Positions 8,222-16,537 are shown, numbered from the stretch's first letter. The stretch is DNA of 64,000 bases from Flavobacterium sp. 245 (GCF_004362055.1 NZ_SNXB01000002.1:434001-498000); one strand, 5' to 3'. Notes: a model not told the origin generated them from the letters alone. Numbers and translations are program-made.

Positions 8222-8638
8222 ATGAAATTTACAAGAAGAGCAAACGCAAACTGGAAAGGTACAGGAATGGAAGGAAAAGGAACCATTAGTACACAAAGCA
8301 CAACTTTAGATAATGCGCAATTATCATTTAAGACTCGTTTTGAGCAAGGTGTAGGAACTAATCCTGAAGAATTAATCGCAGCAGCACATTCAGGCTGTTT
8401 TACAATGCAATTGAGCTTTTTATTATCTGAAGCAGGATTTGTTCCAGAAGATTTAGATACAGTGGCTAAAGTAACTTTTGAAGACGGAACTATTACTTTA
8501 ATTCAGTTAGAACTTACTGGAAAAGTTCCTGGAATCTCTGAAGAAGATTTTCAAAAAGCAGCTCAAAAAGCAAAAGAAATTTGTCCAATTTCTAAGTTAT
8601 TGAATACTGAAATTACTTTAGCTGTTACATTAAATTAA
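8222..8638 (+). CDS. OsmC family peroxiredoxin-like protein
   Basis: A 138-residue OsmC-type protein. It has the two redox cysteines, C59 in AAAHSGCFTMQLSFLL and C121 in KEICPISKLLN, and the TNPEELIAAAHSGC motif. The start MKFTRRANANWKGTGMEGKG is typical for the OsmC branch, distinct from the Ohr at 2972-3382. It should reduce organic hydroperoxides in the cytoplasm. A good TTTG-N20-TAnnTTTG promoter precedes it. A palindromic repeat follows, so it is probably transcribed alone. The downstream secreted hydrolase points the same way but is 198 bases off. Confidence 0.93.
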   Translation: MKFTRRANANWKGTGMEGKGTISTQSTTLDNAQLSFKTRFEQGVGTNPEELIAAAHSGCFTMQLSFLLSEAGFVPEDLDTVAKVTFEDGTITLIQLELTGKVPGISEEDFQKAAQKAKEICPISKLLNTEITLAVTLN

Positions 8639-8656
8639 TTTCTAATAACAATAATT

Positions 8657-8782
8657 TCAACACAATCTTGTCATTCCGAGGAACGAGGAATCTCCACGAG
8701 AAACTCTACAAAGATTGGCGACATACCTGACGGAGCAACTTGCGAAGATTTCTCCTCGGTCGAAATGACAAGATTGTGTTGA
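8657..8782. repeat. MITE-like palindromic element, 19-bp ends
   Basis: The ends TCAACACAATCTTGTCATT (8657-8675) and its reverse complement (8764-8782) are perfect over 19 bases. The inside carries GAGGAACGAGGAATCTCC and GAAACTCTACAAAGATTGG words. Related sequence is at 9630-9760 and 20914-20990, so this is a dispersed family. Confidence 0.8.
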
Positions 8783-8836
8783 CCTTTCAAATAAACAACA
8801 CAACAATTAAAATCAATAATCTAAAATTTAATAAAA

Positions 8837-9601
8837 ATGAAAACAATTAAAAGTTATTTAGCATTCGCAGCAATAATCTTTGGTTTGGTATTTACTTCAA
8901 CAGTAAACGCGCAGACTCCACCTCAAATTAAAAACGTAGTATTGGTACACGGCGCTTTCGCAGATGGTTCTGGATGGAAAGGCTTATATCAGATTTTGAC
9001 CAAAAAAGGGTATAATGTAACCATCGTTCAAAATCCGTTAAGCTCTTTGGCAGATGATGTTAGAGCAACAAATTTAGCTTTAGACAAACAAGACGGGCCA
9101 ACTATTTTAGTGGGACATTCTTGGGGCGGAACGGTAATTACTGAAGCCGGAAATCATCCTAAAGTTGCCGCTTTGGTTTATGTAGCTGCTTTACAGCCTG
9201 ACAGTGGAGAAAATTCTATTCAATGGTTGCAAACTGCTCCTCCAGCTCCTGAAAATGGTGTATTGCCTCCAGATGACAAAGGGATTGCTTATTATGATAA
9301 AGCGAAATTCCACGCTGGTTTTGCGGGTGATTTAAGCAAAGAAGATGCTGATTTTATGTTTGCTTCGCAAGGTGCTTTCTATGCAAACGGTTTTGGTACA
9401 CCAATCACAAAAGCGGCTTGGAAAACTAAACCATCATACGGAATTGTAGCCACTGAAGATAAAAGCATTAATCCTGATATTGAACGCGCTATGTACAAAC
9501 GTTCAAATACTAAAATCACTGAAATAAAAGGAAGCCATGTGGTTTTTATTTCGCAGCCACAGAAAGTCGCTAATGTAATTATTGAAGCATCTAAAAAATA
9601 A
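8837..9601 (+). CDS. Secreted alpha/beta hydrolase (serine type)
   Basis: A 254-residue protein with a signal peptide (about 1-26, ending TVNAQ). Features are HGAFADGSGW (oxyanion loop, 39-47), nucleophile elbow GHSWGG with Ser95, and terminal EIKGSHVVFISQP supplying the catalytic His. The overall pattern matches small esterase-like hydrolases often annotated as signal-peptide alpha/beta hydrolases in soil bacteria. Unlike the two Asp-nucleophile enzymes at 3442 and 5350, this one has a Ser. Substrate unknown. It is flanked on both sides by dispersed palindromic repeats. Confidence 0.88.
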   Translation: MKTIKSYLAFAAIIFGLVFTSTVNAQTPPQIKNVVLVHGAFADGSGWKGLYQILTKKGYNVTIVQNPLSSLADDVRATNLALDKQDGPTILVGHSWGGTVITEAGNHPKVAALVYVAALQPDSGENSIQWLQTAPPAPENGVLPPDDKGIAYYDKAKFHAGFAGDLSKEDADFMFASQGAFYANGFGTPITKAAWKTKPSYGIVATEDKSINPDIERAMYKRSNTKITEIKGSHVVFISQPQKVANVIIEASKK

Positions 9602-9625
9602 TTATTAATTATCAATTCAATATAA

Positions 9626-9840
9626 GCTTGGTATTTCGACGGAGGAGACTCGAGCGCTAGCGAATAGACGAAGTAAATCCCCGCGAGAAACTCTACAAAG
9701 ATTGGAAACATTCTGTGCGGAGCTACTTGCGAGGATTTCTCGTTCGAAATGACAAGATTGCGCACACATAACTATGTGTGTAAAAAACAAGTGAAACGCC
9801 TTTCTGCACAAAGAAAAGCTATGTTTCTATGTGTTTAAAA
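9626..9840. repeat. Two adjoining dispersed repeat units
   Basis: 9630-9760 is a diverged relative of the 8657-8782 element (shared GAAACTCTACAAAGATTGG and AATGACAAGATTG words, degenerate left end). 9768-9840 is a copy of the CACATAGAAACATAG family in inverse orientation. No gene is seen here. Confidence 0.7.
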
Positions 9841-9853
9841 ACTCAAAATAGTA

Positions 9854-10825
9854 CTACATAAACTTGCTTACCGCTTTCACAAAATAAGGCGAATCGTTCC
9901 AGCGTATTTTTTTGTAGGCGAAGTCTTTTTTTAATGAATCTGGCAGGCAGTTCCAGATGGCTTCGTTCATTTTTTCGAGCAAAAGTTTCTTAGAAAACGA
10001 ATCGGAAACTACTAAACTGATTTCCCTTACTGGAATAGGTTCTTTAAAAGGTTTAAAAAGTGGTGATTGCGCTTCGTTTAAAATAGACAATTGCGGAATA
10101 ATAGCAAATCCCAAATGCGCGCGAACCAAATTTTTTAAAGTTTCGATCGAATTGATGTCGTAGGTAAACTGCTCTTTTATTTTATCTGACGTTTTTAATC
10201 CGCAGATATCTAAAAGCTGTGCGTTGTAGCAATATTCGTGGTGAAGCAGTAATAATTCGGTTTTATCAGTGGGCTGAAGCTCATAAAATTCCTCATTTGC
10301 CAAAGGATGCGCCTGATTCAAATAAGCTACAAAAGGTTCTTTAAAAATAACATGCTCTATTAAATTGGGACTTCCGGTTGGTGTCGCCATAATCGCAACG
10401 TCAATGGCACCGGTTTCTAAATCCTTCATCAATTGTCCGGTATAGGCTTCTTTAATAATGAAATGCACTTTTGGAGCTACTTCTTTCATTGCCTGAATAA
10501 ATAGCGGAATTAGATAAGGTGACAAAGTCGAAATAATTCCGAGTTTCAGTTCTCCTTCAAGAAGATTTTTTTCGTTTATCACAAAATTCCGAATCTCATC
10601 AACTTCACGCAGAATTTTTTTGGCCTTATTGATAATTTCAATTCCTAATATCGTTGGTGTGAGCGGTACTTTATTTCGGTCAAAAATCTTAATTCCAATT
10701 TCTTCTTCCAGATTTTTTAGCTGAATTGTAAGTCCAGGCTGTGTTACCATACAAACTTCAGCGGCTCTTGCAAAATGACGTTCTTCGTCTAAAGCCACAA
10801 TATATTTTAACTGCTGAATGGTCAT
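9854..10825 (-). CDS. oxyR: LysR-type peroxide sensor OxyR
   Basis: A 323-residue LysR regulator. The N-terminal winged helix is MTIQQLKYIVALDEERHFARAAEVC, with TQPGLTIQLKNLEEEIG as the recognition part. The substrate-binding domain has the OxyR redox pair at C199 and C208 (EYCYNAQLLDIC), the same numbers and 9-residue spacing as in E. coli OxyR, so H2O2 sensing by disulfide formation is likely. Expected targets are peroxidase and catalase genes. None lies directly next to it, though Ohr, OsmC and AhpD-like genes are nearby. A weak TATCTTTA (10849-10842 on the minus strand) may be its -7 element. Confidence 0.93.
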   Translation of the reverse strand: MTIQQLKYIVALDEERHFARAAEVCMVTQPGLTIQLKNLEEEIGIKIFDRNKVPLTPTILGIEIINKAKKILREVDEIRNFVINEKNLLEGELKLGIISTLSPYLIPLFIQAMKEVAPKVHFIIKEAYTGQLMKDLETGAIDVAIMATPTGSPNLIEHVIFKEPFVAYLNQAHPLANEEFYELQPTDKTELLLLHHEYCYNAQLLDICGLKTSDKIKEQFTYDINSIETLKNLVRAHLGFAIIPQLSILNEAQSPLFKPFKEPIPVREISLVVSDSFSKKLLLEKMNEAIWNCLPDSLKKDFAYKKIRWNDSPYFVKAVSKFM

Positions 10826-11061
10826 GATTATAATTTTATTTTATAAAGATACATAAATATCAATTTATCTTATAAACTAAAATTTAGAAGATGTTAAAGT
10901 TTTACAAAAACAGCAAATTTTCAAAACCAGAAACATACACTTTATCGTACATATGAATATCGGTATTTGGGGAGTGTGGTGAATTTGAATGGAGTAGTTT
11001 TTGGAGCATATCGAACTTTATCACATTATCCTGATTATCATTTTCTAAACCAATTATATAT

Positions 11062-11090
11062 AAAAAAGCGATCCTAAAAAGATCGCTTTT
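11062..11090 (-). terminator. Terminator of the GNAT-MarR operon
   Basis: AAAAAGCGATC and GATCGCTTTT pair with a 7-base loop, immediately after the MarR stop at 11095. Flanking A and T runs allow it to work in both directions. Confidence 0.8.
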
Positions 11091-11094
11091 GCTA

Positions 11095-11580
11095 TTATTT
11101 CTCTCCTTCACTCTTTAACTGCAAAGCCCGTTGTAAAAAACTTTGATGCAAAATTTTATTTTCGGCTTCTTCAATAGCTTTAAGTAGGTTGTTTTGGTTG
11201 GTTGTAATTTCGGATAAAGCACTTTTCATGACTTCCCAAACGGGTTTCATTTGCGCAATCAGCTCCTGCCCTTTTGCTGTAAGCTGAATAAGCCTTTTGC
11301 GTTCGTCAACTTTGTCTTTTTTAGAGCGAATCAGTTTTTGTTTTTCAAGTTCTTTAAGCAGACTTATTGTTGATGGATGCGTATAGCCGATTTCATTGGC
11401 AATTTCGACCACACTCAACGTTTCTTTATAATGAAGCGTGTAAATAACCGGAAACCATTTGGGTTCAAAATCAATTCCGTATGATTTATAAACTAATGCG
11501 CCGTCCTTTCGCAATTGCTCGCTTAAACGCTGTAATCGTGTCGAAATAGCTAAAATTCCTGATTCATCTATAATATTCAT
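11095..11580 (-). CDS. MarR family transcriptional regulator
   Basis: A 161-residue winged-helix protein. The DNA-binding core is KETLSVVEIANEIGYTHPSTISLLKELEKQKLI, followed by the wing RSKKDKVDERKRLIQLTAKG, the DxRxR-like signature of MarR. The second gene of a two-gene operon, it starts 2 bases after the stop of the acetyltransferase at 11583. A perfect 12-bp palindrome overlaps the operon's -7 element and is the obvious candidate for autorepression. Ligand unknown. The family often answers to phenolics or oxidants; there is no Cys in a clear OhrR-like position. Confidence 0.92.
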   Translation of the reverse strand: MNIIDESGILAISTRLQRLSEQLRKDGALVYKSYGIDFEPKWFPVIYTLHYKETLSVVEIANEIGYTHPSTISLLKELEKQKLIRSKKDKVDERKRLIQLTAKGQELIAQMKPVWEVMKSALSEITTNQNNLLKAIEEAENKILHQSFLQRALQLKSEGEK

Positions 11581-11582
11581 CT

Positions 11583-12074
11583 TTATTTCTTTAAAGTTAA
11601 ATGGCAGAAAACATTATCCGGAGTCATTAAAGGAAATTTCTCTGGAAGTGATTCTTTTTCAATTCGCACAAAATCATTCTTTTCATAAAATCGCAATGCC
11701 GCTTCTAAAATCGAAACGGTTCCCAAATATAAATCATCGATTCTGTTTTCTCTACAATAGGCTATCAAAGTCTCAAGAAGTTTCTGCGCAATCGAGAATT
11801 CTTTTCCTCTAAATTCTTTCTTTACAAACATCTTTCTTATTGCTCCAGCATTTTCATCAAACTTAACCAAAGCTATCGTTCCCACTACTTCATCATTAAT
11901 AAAAGCGCCCCAGAATCCGCCACCTCCAGCATAATAAAAATTCTGAATATTGAATAAATCAGGCTGATCTTCTCTTGTAATCGGTACATTAAATTCTTTT
12001 ATCTGAATGTTTAATATTAAATCGGCAATGGCATTTTCGTGCTTGTTATCTATTGGAATAATTATAGGTTTCAT
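11583..12074 (-). CDS. GNAT family N-acetyltransferase
   Basis: About 163 residues from the ATG at 12074 (MKPIIIPIDNKHE). An upstream in-frame ATG at 12098 would add eight residues and overlap the operator region, so I prefer 12074. Motif A is present as IRKMFVKKEFRGKEFSIAQKLL (acetyl-CoA pyrophosphate loop; R/K-x-x-G-K variant of Q/RxxGxG/A), with LYLGTVSILEAALRFYEKNDF as motif B. Acceptor unknown. It is the first gene of an operon with MarR, so its substrate may be related to the MarR ligand. Confidence 0.88.
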   Translation of the reverse strand: MKPIIIPIDNKHENAIADLILNIQIKEFNVPITREDQPDLFNIQNFYYAGGGGFWGAFINDEVVGTIALVKFDENAGAIRKMFVKKEFRGKEFSIAQKLLETLIAYCRENRIDDLYLGTVSILEAALRFYEKNDFVRIEKESLPEKFPLMTPDNVFCHLTLKK

Positions 12075-12095
12075 TTTTCTAAAAATTTTATAACA

Positions 12096-12110
12096 CAAAA
12101 CTACGTAGTT
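12096..12110 (-). promoter_or_regulatory. MarR-type operator over the -7 element
   Basis: AACTACGTAGTT at 12099-12110 is a perfect 12-bp palindrome. On the minus strand TAGTTTTG (12103-12096) is a TAnnTTTG -7 element inside it. It lies 22-36 bases before the GNAT start. Binding there would block RNA polymerase. Confidence 0.6.
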
Positions 12111-12268
12111 AAATACATAAATAAAAATATTTTTTCCTTTTTATGATTTCTTTTATACTTTTGTTAATACGACTTCCGATAGTCATTGGAATAAAGAATT
12201 AAAATGACTTTGCAAGATTTATACAAAAACTAAAATTATCTTATAGAACTTATAAGGTTTAAAAAATT

Positions 12269-12619
12269 ATGGCAAGAAATCAAAAAGAAGAGTTTCAGGC
12301 ACTTCAGGATACCATATATGTTTTGGGAGGAAAATGGAAACTTCCTATAATTAATTCTATTTGTAACGGAAACAATCGTTTTAAAGACATCAAGGAAAGT
12401 ATTCCGGGCATTACTTCTCGAATGTTATCCAAAGAATTAAAAGATATGGAGCTGAATAATTTGGTAAAAAGAACCGAAGACCGTGATGCCTTAGTACCAA
12501 TTCTTTATGAATCTACATCGTATTGTCAGTCATTTGGACCCATAATTTCTGAAATGATTAAATGGGGAATTTCACATCGAAATCATATCAAAAACAGCCA
12601 AACCGCGGCCGAGAAATGA
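12269..12619 (+). CDS. HxlR family transcriptional regulator
   Basis: A 116-residue winged-helix regulator with the family signature DTIYVLGGKWKLPIINSICNGNNRFKDIKESIPGITSRMLSKELKDMELNNLV. HxlR proteins often sense electrophiles or oxidants through a cysteine; here Cys31 in NSICNG lies in the DNA-binding region rather than near the N-terminus, so a thiol switch is not assured. The gene stands alone, divergent from the GNAT-MarR operon (12074) with about 190 bases between. Its target is not evident. Confidence 0.9.
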   Translation: MARNQKEEFQALQDTIYVLGGKWKLPIINSICNGNNRFKDIKESIPGITSRMLSKELKDMELNNLVKRTEDRDALVPILYESTSYCQSFGPIISEMIKWGISHRNHIKNSQTAAEK

Positions 12620-12624
12620 TTTTT

Positions 12625-12792
12625 TTATTCCTGAGTTTTACCGCTTTTTAAATGTTTTGCACGCAATCTTAAAAATTCGGGCGTTATTCCGAGATATGTA
12701 ATGAATTCAACGGATGCCGATATTGAATATTTTCTTTGGATAAAAGGAAAAGAATCAAAAATTACCAGCGCATTTAATTGCAACTTTATAAG
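12625..12792 (-). pseudogene. Possible remnant of a Crp/Fnr family regulator C-terminus
   Basis: On the minus strand an open frame ending at TAA 12625-12627 reads ...FITYLGITPEFLRLRAKHLK plus a short tail. The YLGITPEFLxRxR helix is the C-terminal end of the Crp/Fnr winged helix common in Flavobacteriaceae. Residues upstream do not look like the rest of such a protein, and the frame runs into the next gene. It is best read as a decayed 3' fragment. Only the ~20-residue match supports it. Confidence 0.35.
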
Positions 12793-12813
12793 TTCAATAA
12801 TAAATCCAATTCT

Positions 12814-13449
12814 ATGAAAGCACTTTTAACATTGACTATTGTTTTAATGAGTTGTTCAGCCTCTATCGCACAAACTTCAAAAGCATTAAAACCGCAACAA
12901 ATTCCGGGTAAAGTTGAATGCGAACTTTATGATCAAGGAGGTGAAGGTATTGCTTATCACGACACCGATGCGGTCAATAACGGCAGCGGAAAACTGAATC
13001 CGGTAAATGGAAATCCGCTGAATGAATTCAGAATAAACGAAGGTGTAGATATTTCGTATTCTAAAGCAGATGATATTGACAATAATCCTTTTAATAAAGT
13101 CAAAAGAAGTATTGGACAGCTTTATGTAGGCTGGACAGTACCGACTGAATGGATTAATTATACTGTCGAAGTCAAAAAAGCAGGAACCTATAAAATTGGT
13201 TTGTTGTATACTGCAAACGGCGATGGAGAAATCAGTATTGATGTAAACGGAAAAGATGCAACCGGAAACATGAAAATTACTTCGACTCATGATGACAAAG
13301 ATCCTGTAGATTGGAGACAATGGCACCATTGGAACAGTTCTGAAAATATCGGAACGATTAAACTCCAAAAAGGAAAACAACTATTGCGATTGCATATTGT
13401 TTCAAATGGTAATATGAATTTTGATTATCTGACTTTTACTGCCCAATAA
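12814..13449 (+). CDS. Secreted CBM6/CBM35-like carbohydrate-binding protein
   Basis: About 211 residues from the ATG at 12814 (MKALLTLTIVLMSCSASIAQT); an ATG 36 bases earlier is less likely because it would precede the signal peptide with a charged stretch. A signal peptide is clear, and LMSC could also be a lipobox. The rest matches one beta-sandwich CBM6/35 domain: IPGKVECELYDQGGEGIAYHDTDAVN at the start, GWTVPTEWINYTVEVKKAGTYKIGLLY in the middle, and LHIVSNGNMNFDYLTF at the end. No catalytic domain is attached. It may bind glycans on the surface, but it stands alone, away from the glycan locus at 27-38 kb. Confidence 0.82.
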   Translation: MKALLTLTIVLMSCSASIAQTSKALKPQQIPGKVECELYDQGGEGIAYHDTDAVNNGSGKLNPVNGNPLNEFRINEGVDISYSKADDIDNNPFNKVKRSIGQLYVGWTVPTEWINYTVEVKKAGTYKIGLLYTANGDGEISIDVNGKDATGNMKITSTHDDKDPVDWRQWHHWNSSENIGTIKLQKGKQLLRLHIVSNGNMNFDYLTFTAQ

Positions 13450-13512
13450 TTTAGCTTATATTTTTTTGATAAATTGTCTTTTCCTGCTCATTTAAAATAA
13501 ATCAAAAAAATG

Positions 13513-13543
13513 TTTAAAAATAATACCGATTGGTATATATTTG
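13513..13543 (+). promoter_or_regulatory. TetR operator within its own promoter (ATACC-N4-GGTAT)
   Basis: ATACC-GATT-GGTAT at 13523-13536 sits between a possible -33 (TTTA, 13513-13516) and a perfect -7 TATATTTG (13536-13543). The TetR ATG follows at 13566. Two further copies of the same palindrome occur at 14199 and 14856. Confidence 0.68.
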
Positions 13544-13565
13544 CAGTATCAAAATGATTTTTATC

Positions 13566-14156
13566 ATGAGCAAAGCAGAGAGAACCAAACAGTTTATTAT
13601 CGAACAAACCGCACCCATCTTTAACATGAAAGGCTACAGCGGCACCTCTATGAGTGATATTACGGACGCTACCGGACTTACAAAAGGAAGTATTTATGGC
13701 AATTTCGAAAATAAAGATGAAGTTGCTATTGCGGCTTTTAAATTCAATGTCAAAAAACTTCAGGATGCTTTTTCAAGAGAAATTGATAAGGAAACTACTT
13801 TTAAAGGCAAATTATTAGCGTATCCAAAGCTTTATTCTCAATATGCTAATTTAAAAGTTACCAAAGGCGGCTGTCCTATTTTGAATACTGCAACAGAATC
13901 TGATGATACGCATCCGATTCTGAAAAAATATGCCGAAAGAACACTCACTTATTGGAAAGAAAAAATCATTTATTTCATTGATCAGGGAATCCTTAACGGG
14001 GAATTCAAAGCAAAATCAATTGACACCGAAAGAACTGCATTAACTATAATCGCTTTAATTGAAGGTTCAGTAATGATCAGCAAACTAACCGGAAATTTAA
14101 AAGATTTATCGAATGTAATGTGCTCCGTAACTAAAATCATAGAAGACTTAGAATAA
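13566..14156 (+). CDS. TetR/AcrR family repressor (first of two)
   Basis: About 196 residues from the ATG at 13566 (MSKAERTKQFIIEQTAP); the ATG at 13530 would place the start inside the operator. The helix-turn-helix is SMSDITDATGLTKGSIYGNFENKDEV. The C-terminal half is ligand-binding and contains KGGCPILNTATESDDTHP, a segment also seen in the second TetR. It precedes a hotdog thioesterase and a DHA2 exporter, each with the same ATACC-N4-GGTAT palindrome upstream, so it likely represses itself and both genes. Ligand unknown; drugs or fatty-acid-like compounds would fit the targets. Confidence 0.92.
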   Translation: MSKAERTKQFIIEQTAPIFNMKGYSGTSMSDITDATGLTKGSIYGNFENKDEVAIAAFKFNVKKLQDAFSREIDKETTFKGKLLAYPKLYSQYANLKVTKGGCPILNTATESDDTHPILKKYAERTLTYWKEKIIYFIDQGILNGEFKAKSIDTERTALTIIALIEGSVMISKLTGNLKDLSNVMCSVTKIIEDLE

Positions 14157-14198
14157 AAGCAATACTAGAAATTATTGCTTTTTTTTTAAATCAAAAAT

Positions 14199-14212
14199 AT
14201 ACCAATAGGTAT
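14199..14212 (+). promoter_or_regulatory. Second ATACC-N4-GGTAT TetR operator
   Basis: ATACC-AATA-GGTAT, about 110 bases before the thioesterase ATG. The ~38 bases around it (from TATTGCTTTTTTTT through the palindrome) are repeated almost exactly at 14834-14870, so the regulatory segment itself is duplicated. Confidence 0.62.
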
Positions 14213-14221
14213 TATTTTAAT

Positions 14222-14318
14222 TATAAATTATGAGTTTTGAATTATGAGTTGAAAGTTAGCCTACACAAAACTCATAACTCAAAACTCAAAACTCATAACT
14301 CATAACTCATAACTCAAA
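14222..14318. repeat. Inverted GAGTTATGAGTTTTG simple-repeat hairpin
   Basis: 14224-14248 reads TTATGAGTTTTGAATTATGAG and 14266-14313 reads repeats of ACTCATAACTCAAA. The arms face each other, giving a long stem in RNA. It lies between the operator and the thioesterase start. Confidence 0.65.
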
Positions 14319-14322
14319 TAAA

Positions 14323-14763
14323 ATGACACGATTACAAGTACTACAAAATCACATTGACAGAGAATTTACAGCATCTCCATCGCCTTTTATGCTTTGGATG
14401 CGACCAATAGTTTTAGCTGCTGAAGATGGCAGTGTTACTTTTCAATATCTTGTTAGAGAAGAAATGTCAAATCCGGTAAAATCACTTCACGGCGGCGTTA
14501 TCGCTGCTATTGCTGATGATTGTATTGGTGCGACGATGTTCTCCTTAAATGAAGAAAACTTTTATACCACCATAAATTTAAATGTCGATTATTTCGCTCC
14601 CGCTCGTGTTGGCGATACTATTATAGCCAGAACTTCTATAATCAAAAAAGGGAGACAGTTTGTGAATGCACAATGCGAAATTTGGAATGAACCTCAAACC
14701 CGATTGATTGCTACGGCATATTCTAATCTTTTTAAAACTAATATTGTTAAGCAAGAATTATAG
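14323..14763 (+). CDS. PaaI-type hotdog thioesterase
   Basis: A 146-residue single hotdog-fold protein. The PaaI signature is visible as VKSLHGGVIAAIADDCIGATMF (HGG and the catalytic Asp/Asp), followed by TTINLNVDYFAPARVGDTIIARTSIIKKGRQ. It should hydrolyse an acyl-CoA or aryl-CoA thioester in the cytoplasm. It lies between a TetR gene and a DHA2 exporter and carries its own TetR-type palindrome, so it appears to be part of the inducible export module. A thioesterase in place of the usual HlyD/TolC partners is uncommon. Confidence 0.9.
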   Translation: MTRLQVLQNHIDREFTASPSPFMLWMRPIVLAAEDGSVTFQYLVREEMSNPVKSLHGGVIAAIADDCIGATMFSLNEENFYTTINLNVDYFAPARVGDTIIARTSIIKKGRQFVNAQCEIWNEPQTRLIATAYSNLFKTNIVKQEL

Positions 14764-14855
14764 GTTTTTAGTTTCAGGTTTCAGGTTTCAAGTTTCAAGT
14801 TTTGGGTTGAAAATCAAACTTGAAAAAATAACTATTGCTTTTTTTTAATCAAAAA

Positions 14856-14871
14856 TATACCAATTGGTATA
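14856..14871 (+). promoter_or_regulatory. Perfect 16-bp TetR operator before the exporter
   Basis: TATACCAATTGGTATA is a perfect palindrome, ending 10 bases before the exporter ATG at 14882. It is the best copy of the ATACC-N4-GGTAT operator in the window. Confidence 0.72.
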
Positions 14872-14881
14872 ATTAAATATT

Positions 14882-16432
14882 ATGAATCCATTACAACGCA
14901 AACTTTTAATAATCACCGTCATTTTGGCTGCGATTATGGAGCTTATTGATATTTCGATTGTCAATGTTGCACTTTCGCATATGAGCGGTAATCTGGGCGC
15001 AACGCTGGAAGATACTTCTTGGGTAATTACGGCATACGCCATCGCCAATGTCATTATCATTCCGATTACGAGTTTTTTAAGCGCTAATCTGGGGCGACGC
15101 AATTATTATATTGGTTCTGTAATTCTATTTACGTTCTGTTCTTTCATGTGCGGACATTCATCAAATATTTGGATGCTTGTTTTTTTCAGGTTTTTCCAGG
15201 GAATTGGTGGTGGAGCTTTGCTCTCGATTTCACAGGTTGTTGTATTTGAACTTTTTCCAAAAGACAAACAATCAACCGCAGGTGCTATTTTTGGAGCCGG
15301 TATTTTTATTGGGCCGACAATTGGACCAACGCTTGGTGGATATATTACCGAAAACTACGATTGGCCTTGGATCTTTTTGATTAATATTCCGATAGGAATT
15401 CTGGTTGCTATTTCCTGCTTTTTTCTGCTAAAAGAACCGCCTGTAGAACCCGAAATCGCAAAAGTTGATTGGATTGGCATTGCATTATTAGCGATTGGAG
15501 TTGGCGCGCTTCAAACTGTTTTAGAACGAGGTGAAGTCGAAGATTGGTTTGAAACCCGCTATATTATTGTTCTAACTATTATTGCAACAATTGCTTTATT
15601 AACCTTTATTTATTGGGAATTGACAGTTGATAAACCTGTTGTAAATCTTAAAGTTCTTAAAAGCAAATCCTTGAGTATTGCAGCTATTCTGACATTTGTA
15701 ACCGGATTCGGAATGTTTATTTCTATTTATATCAGTCCGGTTGTGGCACAGCGCCTTCTAAGCTTTTCTCCTTATCAAACTGGTTTACTGCTTCTTCCGG
15801 GTGCATTATTTGCGCTTGTTGCCTTAAAACTCTGCGGTACTTTACTGCAAAAAGGTGTTTCGCCGGTTATTATTATTGCAGCAGGATTTATGTTATTCAT
15901 TTATTTTAATTGGAGAATGTCTGAAATAACCTTAGACACTAGTGCTTTTGAAGTAGCAACAGCGCTTGTTTTTCGCGCTTTAGGTATGGCTTTATTAACG
16001 GTTCCGCTTACAATGCTTGCAGTTTCCTCACTTGATGATAAAGATGTTGGCCAAGGAGCAGCGCTAAATAATATGATGCGTCAATTAGGAGGTTCTTTTG
16101 GCGTATCGATAATAAACACCTATATCGCACATCGTTTTGCCGAACACCGCAATGTTTTGATTTCAAACGTAACTTTAGATAATGTAAAAGCAATGAATCG
16201 ACTGAATGGGTACATTAATTATTTTCAACATCGCGGTTTTGCTTATAATGAAGCAAGATCAAAAGCACTGAAATTAATGGAAAATATAGTGATGAGACAA
16301 TCTTCTTTATTGAGCTATAGAGATGCATTTCTTTTTGTAGGCTTATTTTTTGTGCTCACACTTCCCCTATTATTGCTGGTAATGAGCAAATCTAAAAAGC
16401 CAAAAACAAATGTTATTCTTTCTGATCATTAA
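14882..16432 (+). CDS. DHA2 family MFS drug exporter (EmrB/QacA type)
   Basis: A 516-residue membrane protein with about 14 hydrophobic helices. The DHA2 motif region reads LEDTSWVITAYAIANVIIIPITSFLSANLGRR (motif A near residues 70-75), and motif C-like GAGIFIGPTIGPTLGGYI follows near 140-157. It exports hydrophobic compounds by proton antiport. EmrB-type pumps usually work with an HlyD adaptor and a TolC channel; neither is in this module, so it may act alone across the inner membrane or borrow partners. The TetR operator 10 bases before its ATG indicates ligand-induced expression. Confidence 0.93.
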   Translation: MNPLQRKLLIITVILAAIMELIDISIVNVALSHMSGNLGATLEDTSWVITAYAIANVIIIPITSFLSANLGRRNYYIGSVILFTFCSFMCGHSSNIWMLVFFRFFQGIGGGALLSISQVVVFELFPKDKQSTAGAIFGAGIFIGPTIGPTLGGYITENYDWPWIFLINIPIGILVAISCFFLLKEPPVEPEIAKVDWIGIALLAIGVGALQTVLERGEVEDWFETRYIIVLTIIATIALLTFIYWELTVDKPVVNLKVLKSKSLSIAAILTFVTGFGMFISIYISPVVAQRLLSFSPYQTGLLLLPGALFALVALKLCGTLLQKGVSPVIIIAAGFMLFIYFNWRMSEITLDTSAFEVATALVFRALGMALLTVPLTMLAVSSLDDKDVGQGAALNNMMRQLGGSFGVSIINTYIAHRFAEHRNVLISNVTLDNVKAMNRLNGYINYFQHRGFAYNEARSKALKLMENIVMRQSSLLSYRDAFLFVGLFFVLTLPLLLLVMSKSKKPKTNVILSDH

Positions 16433-16537
16433 CTTTTTACCACAGATTGCACAGATTTAAGGATTAGTTTCTATACGATTAAATAGCCACGTATTCGCGA
16501 ATGATTGCGTGCCATTTCACAAATAAATCATAAAAAA

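Noticed and set aside
10902..11111. 69-residue open frame on the minus strand between oxyR and marR
   Set aside because: It starts inside the end of the MarR gene and reads through the terminator hairpin; composition and lack of a recognisable family argue against a gene.
12886..13380. 164-residue open frame antisense to the CBM6-like protein
   Set aside because: The plus-strand frame has a signal peptide and clear family motifs; this is its shadow.
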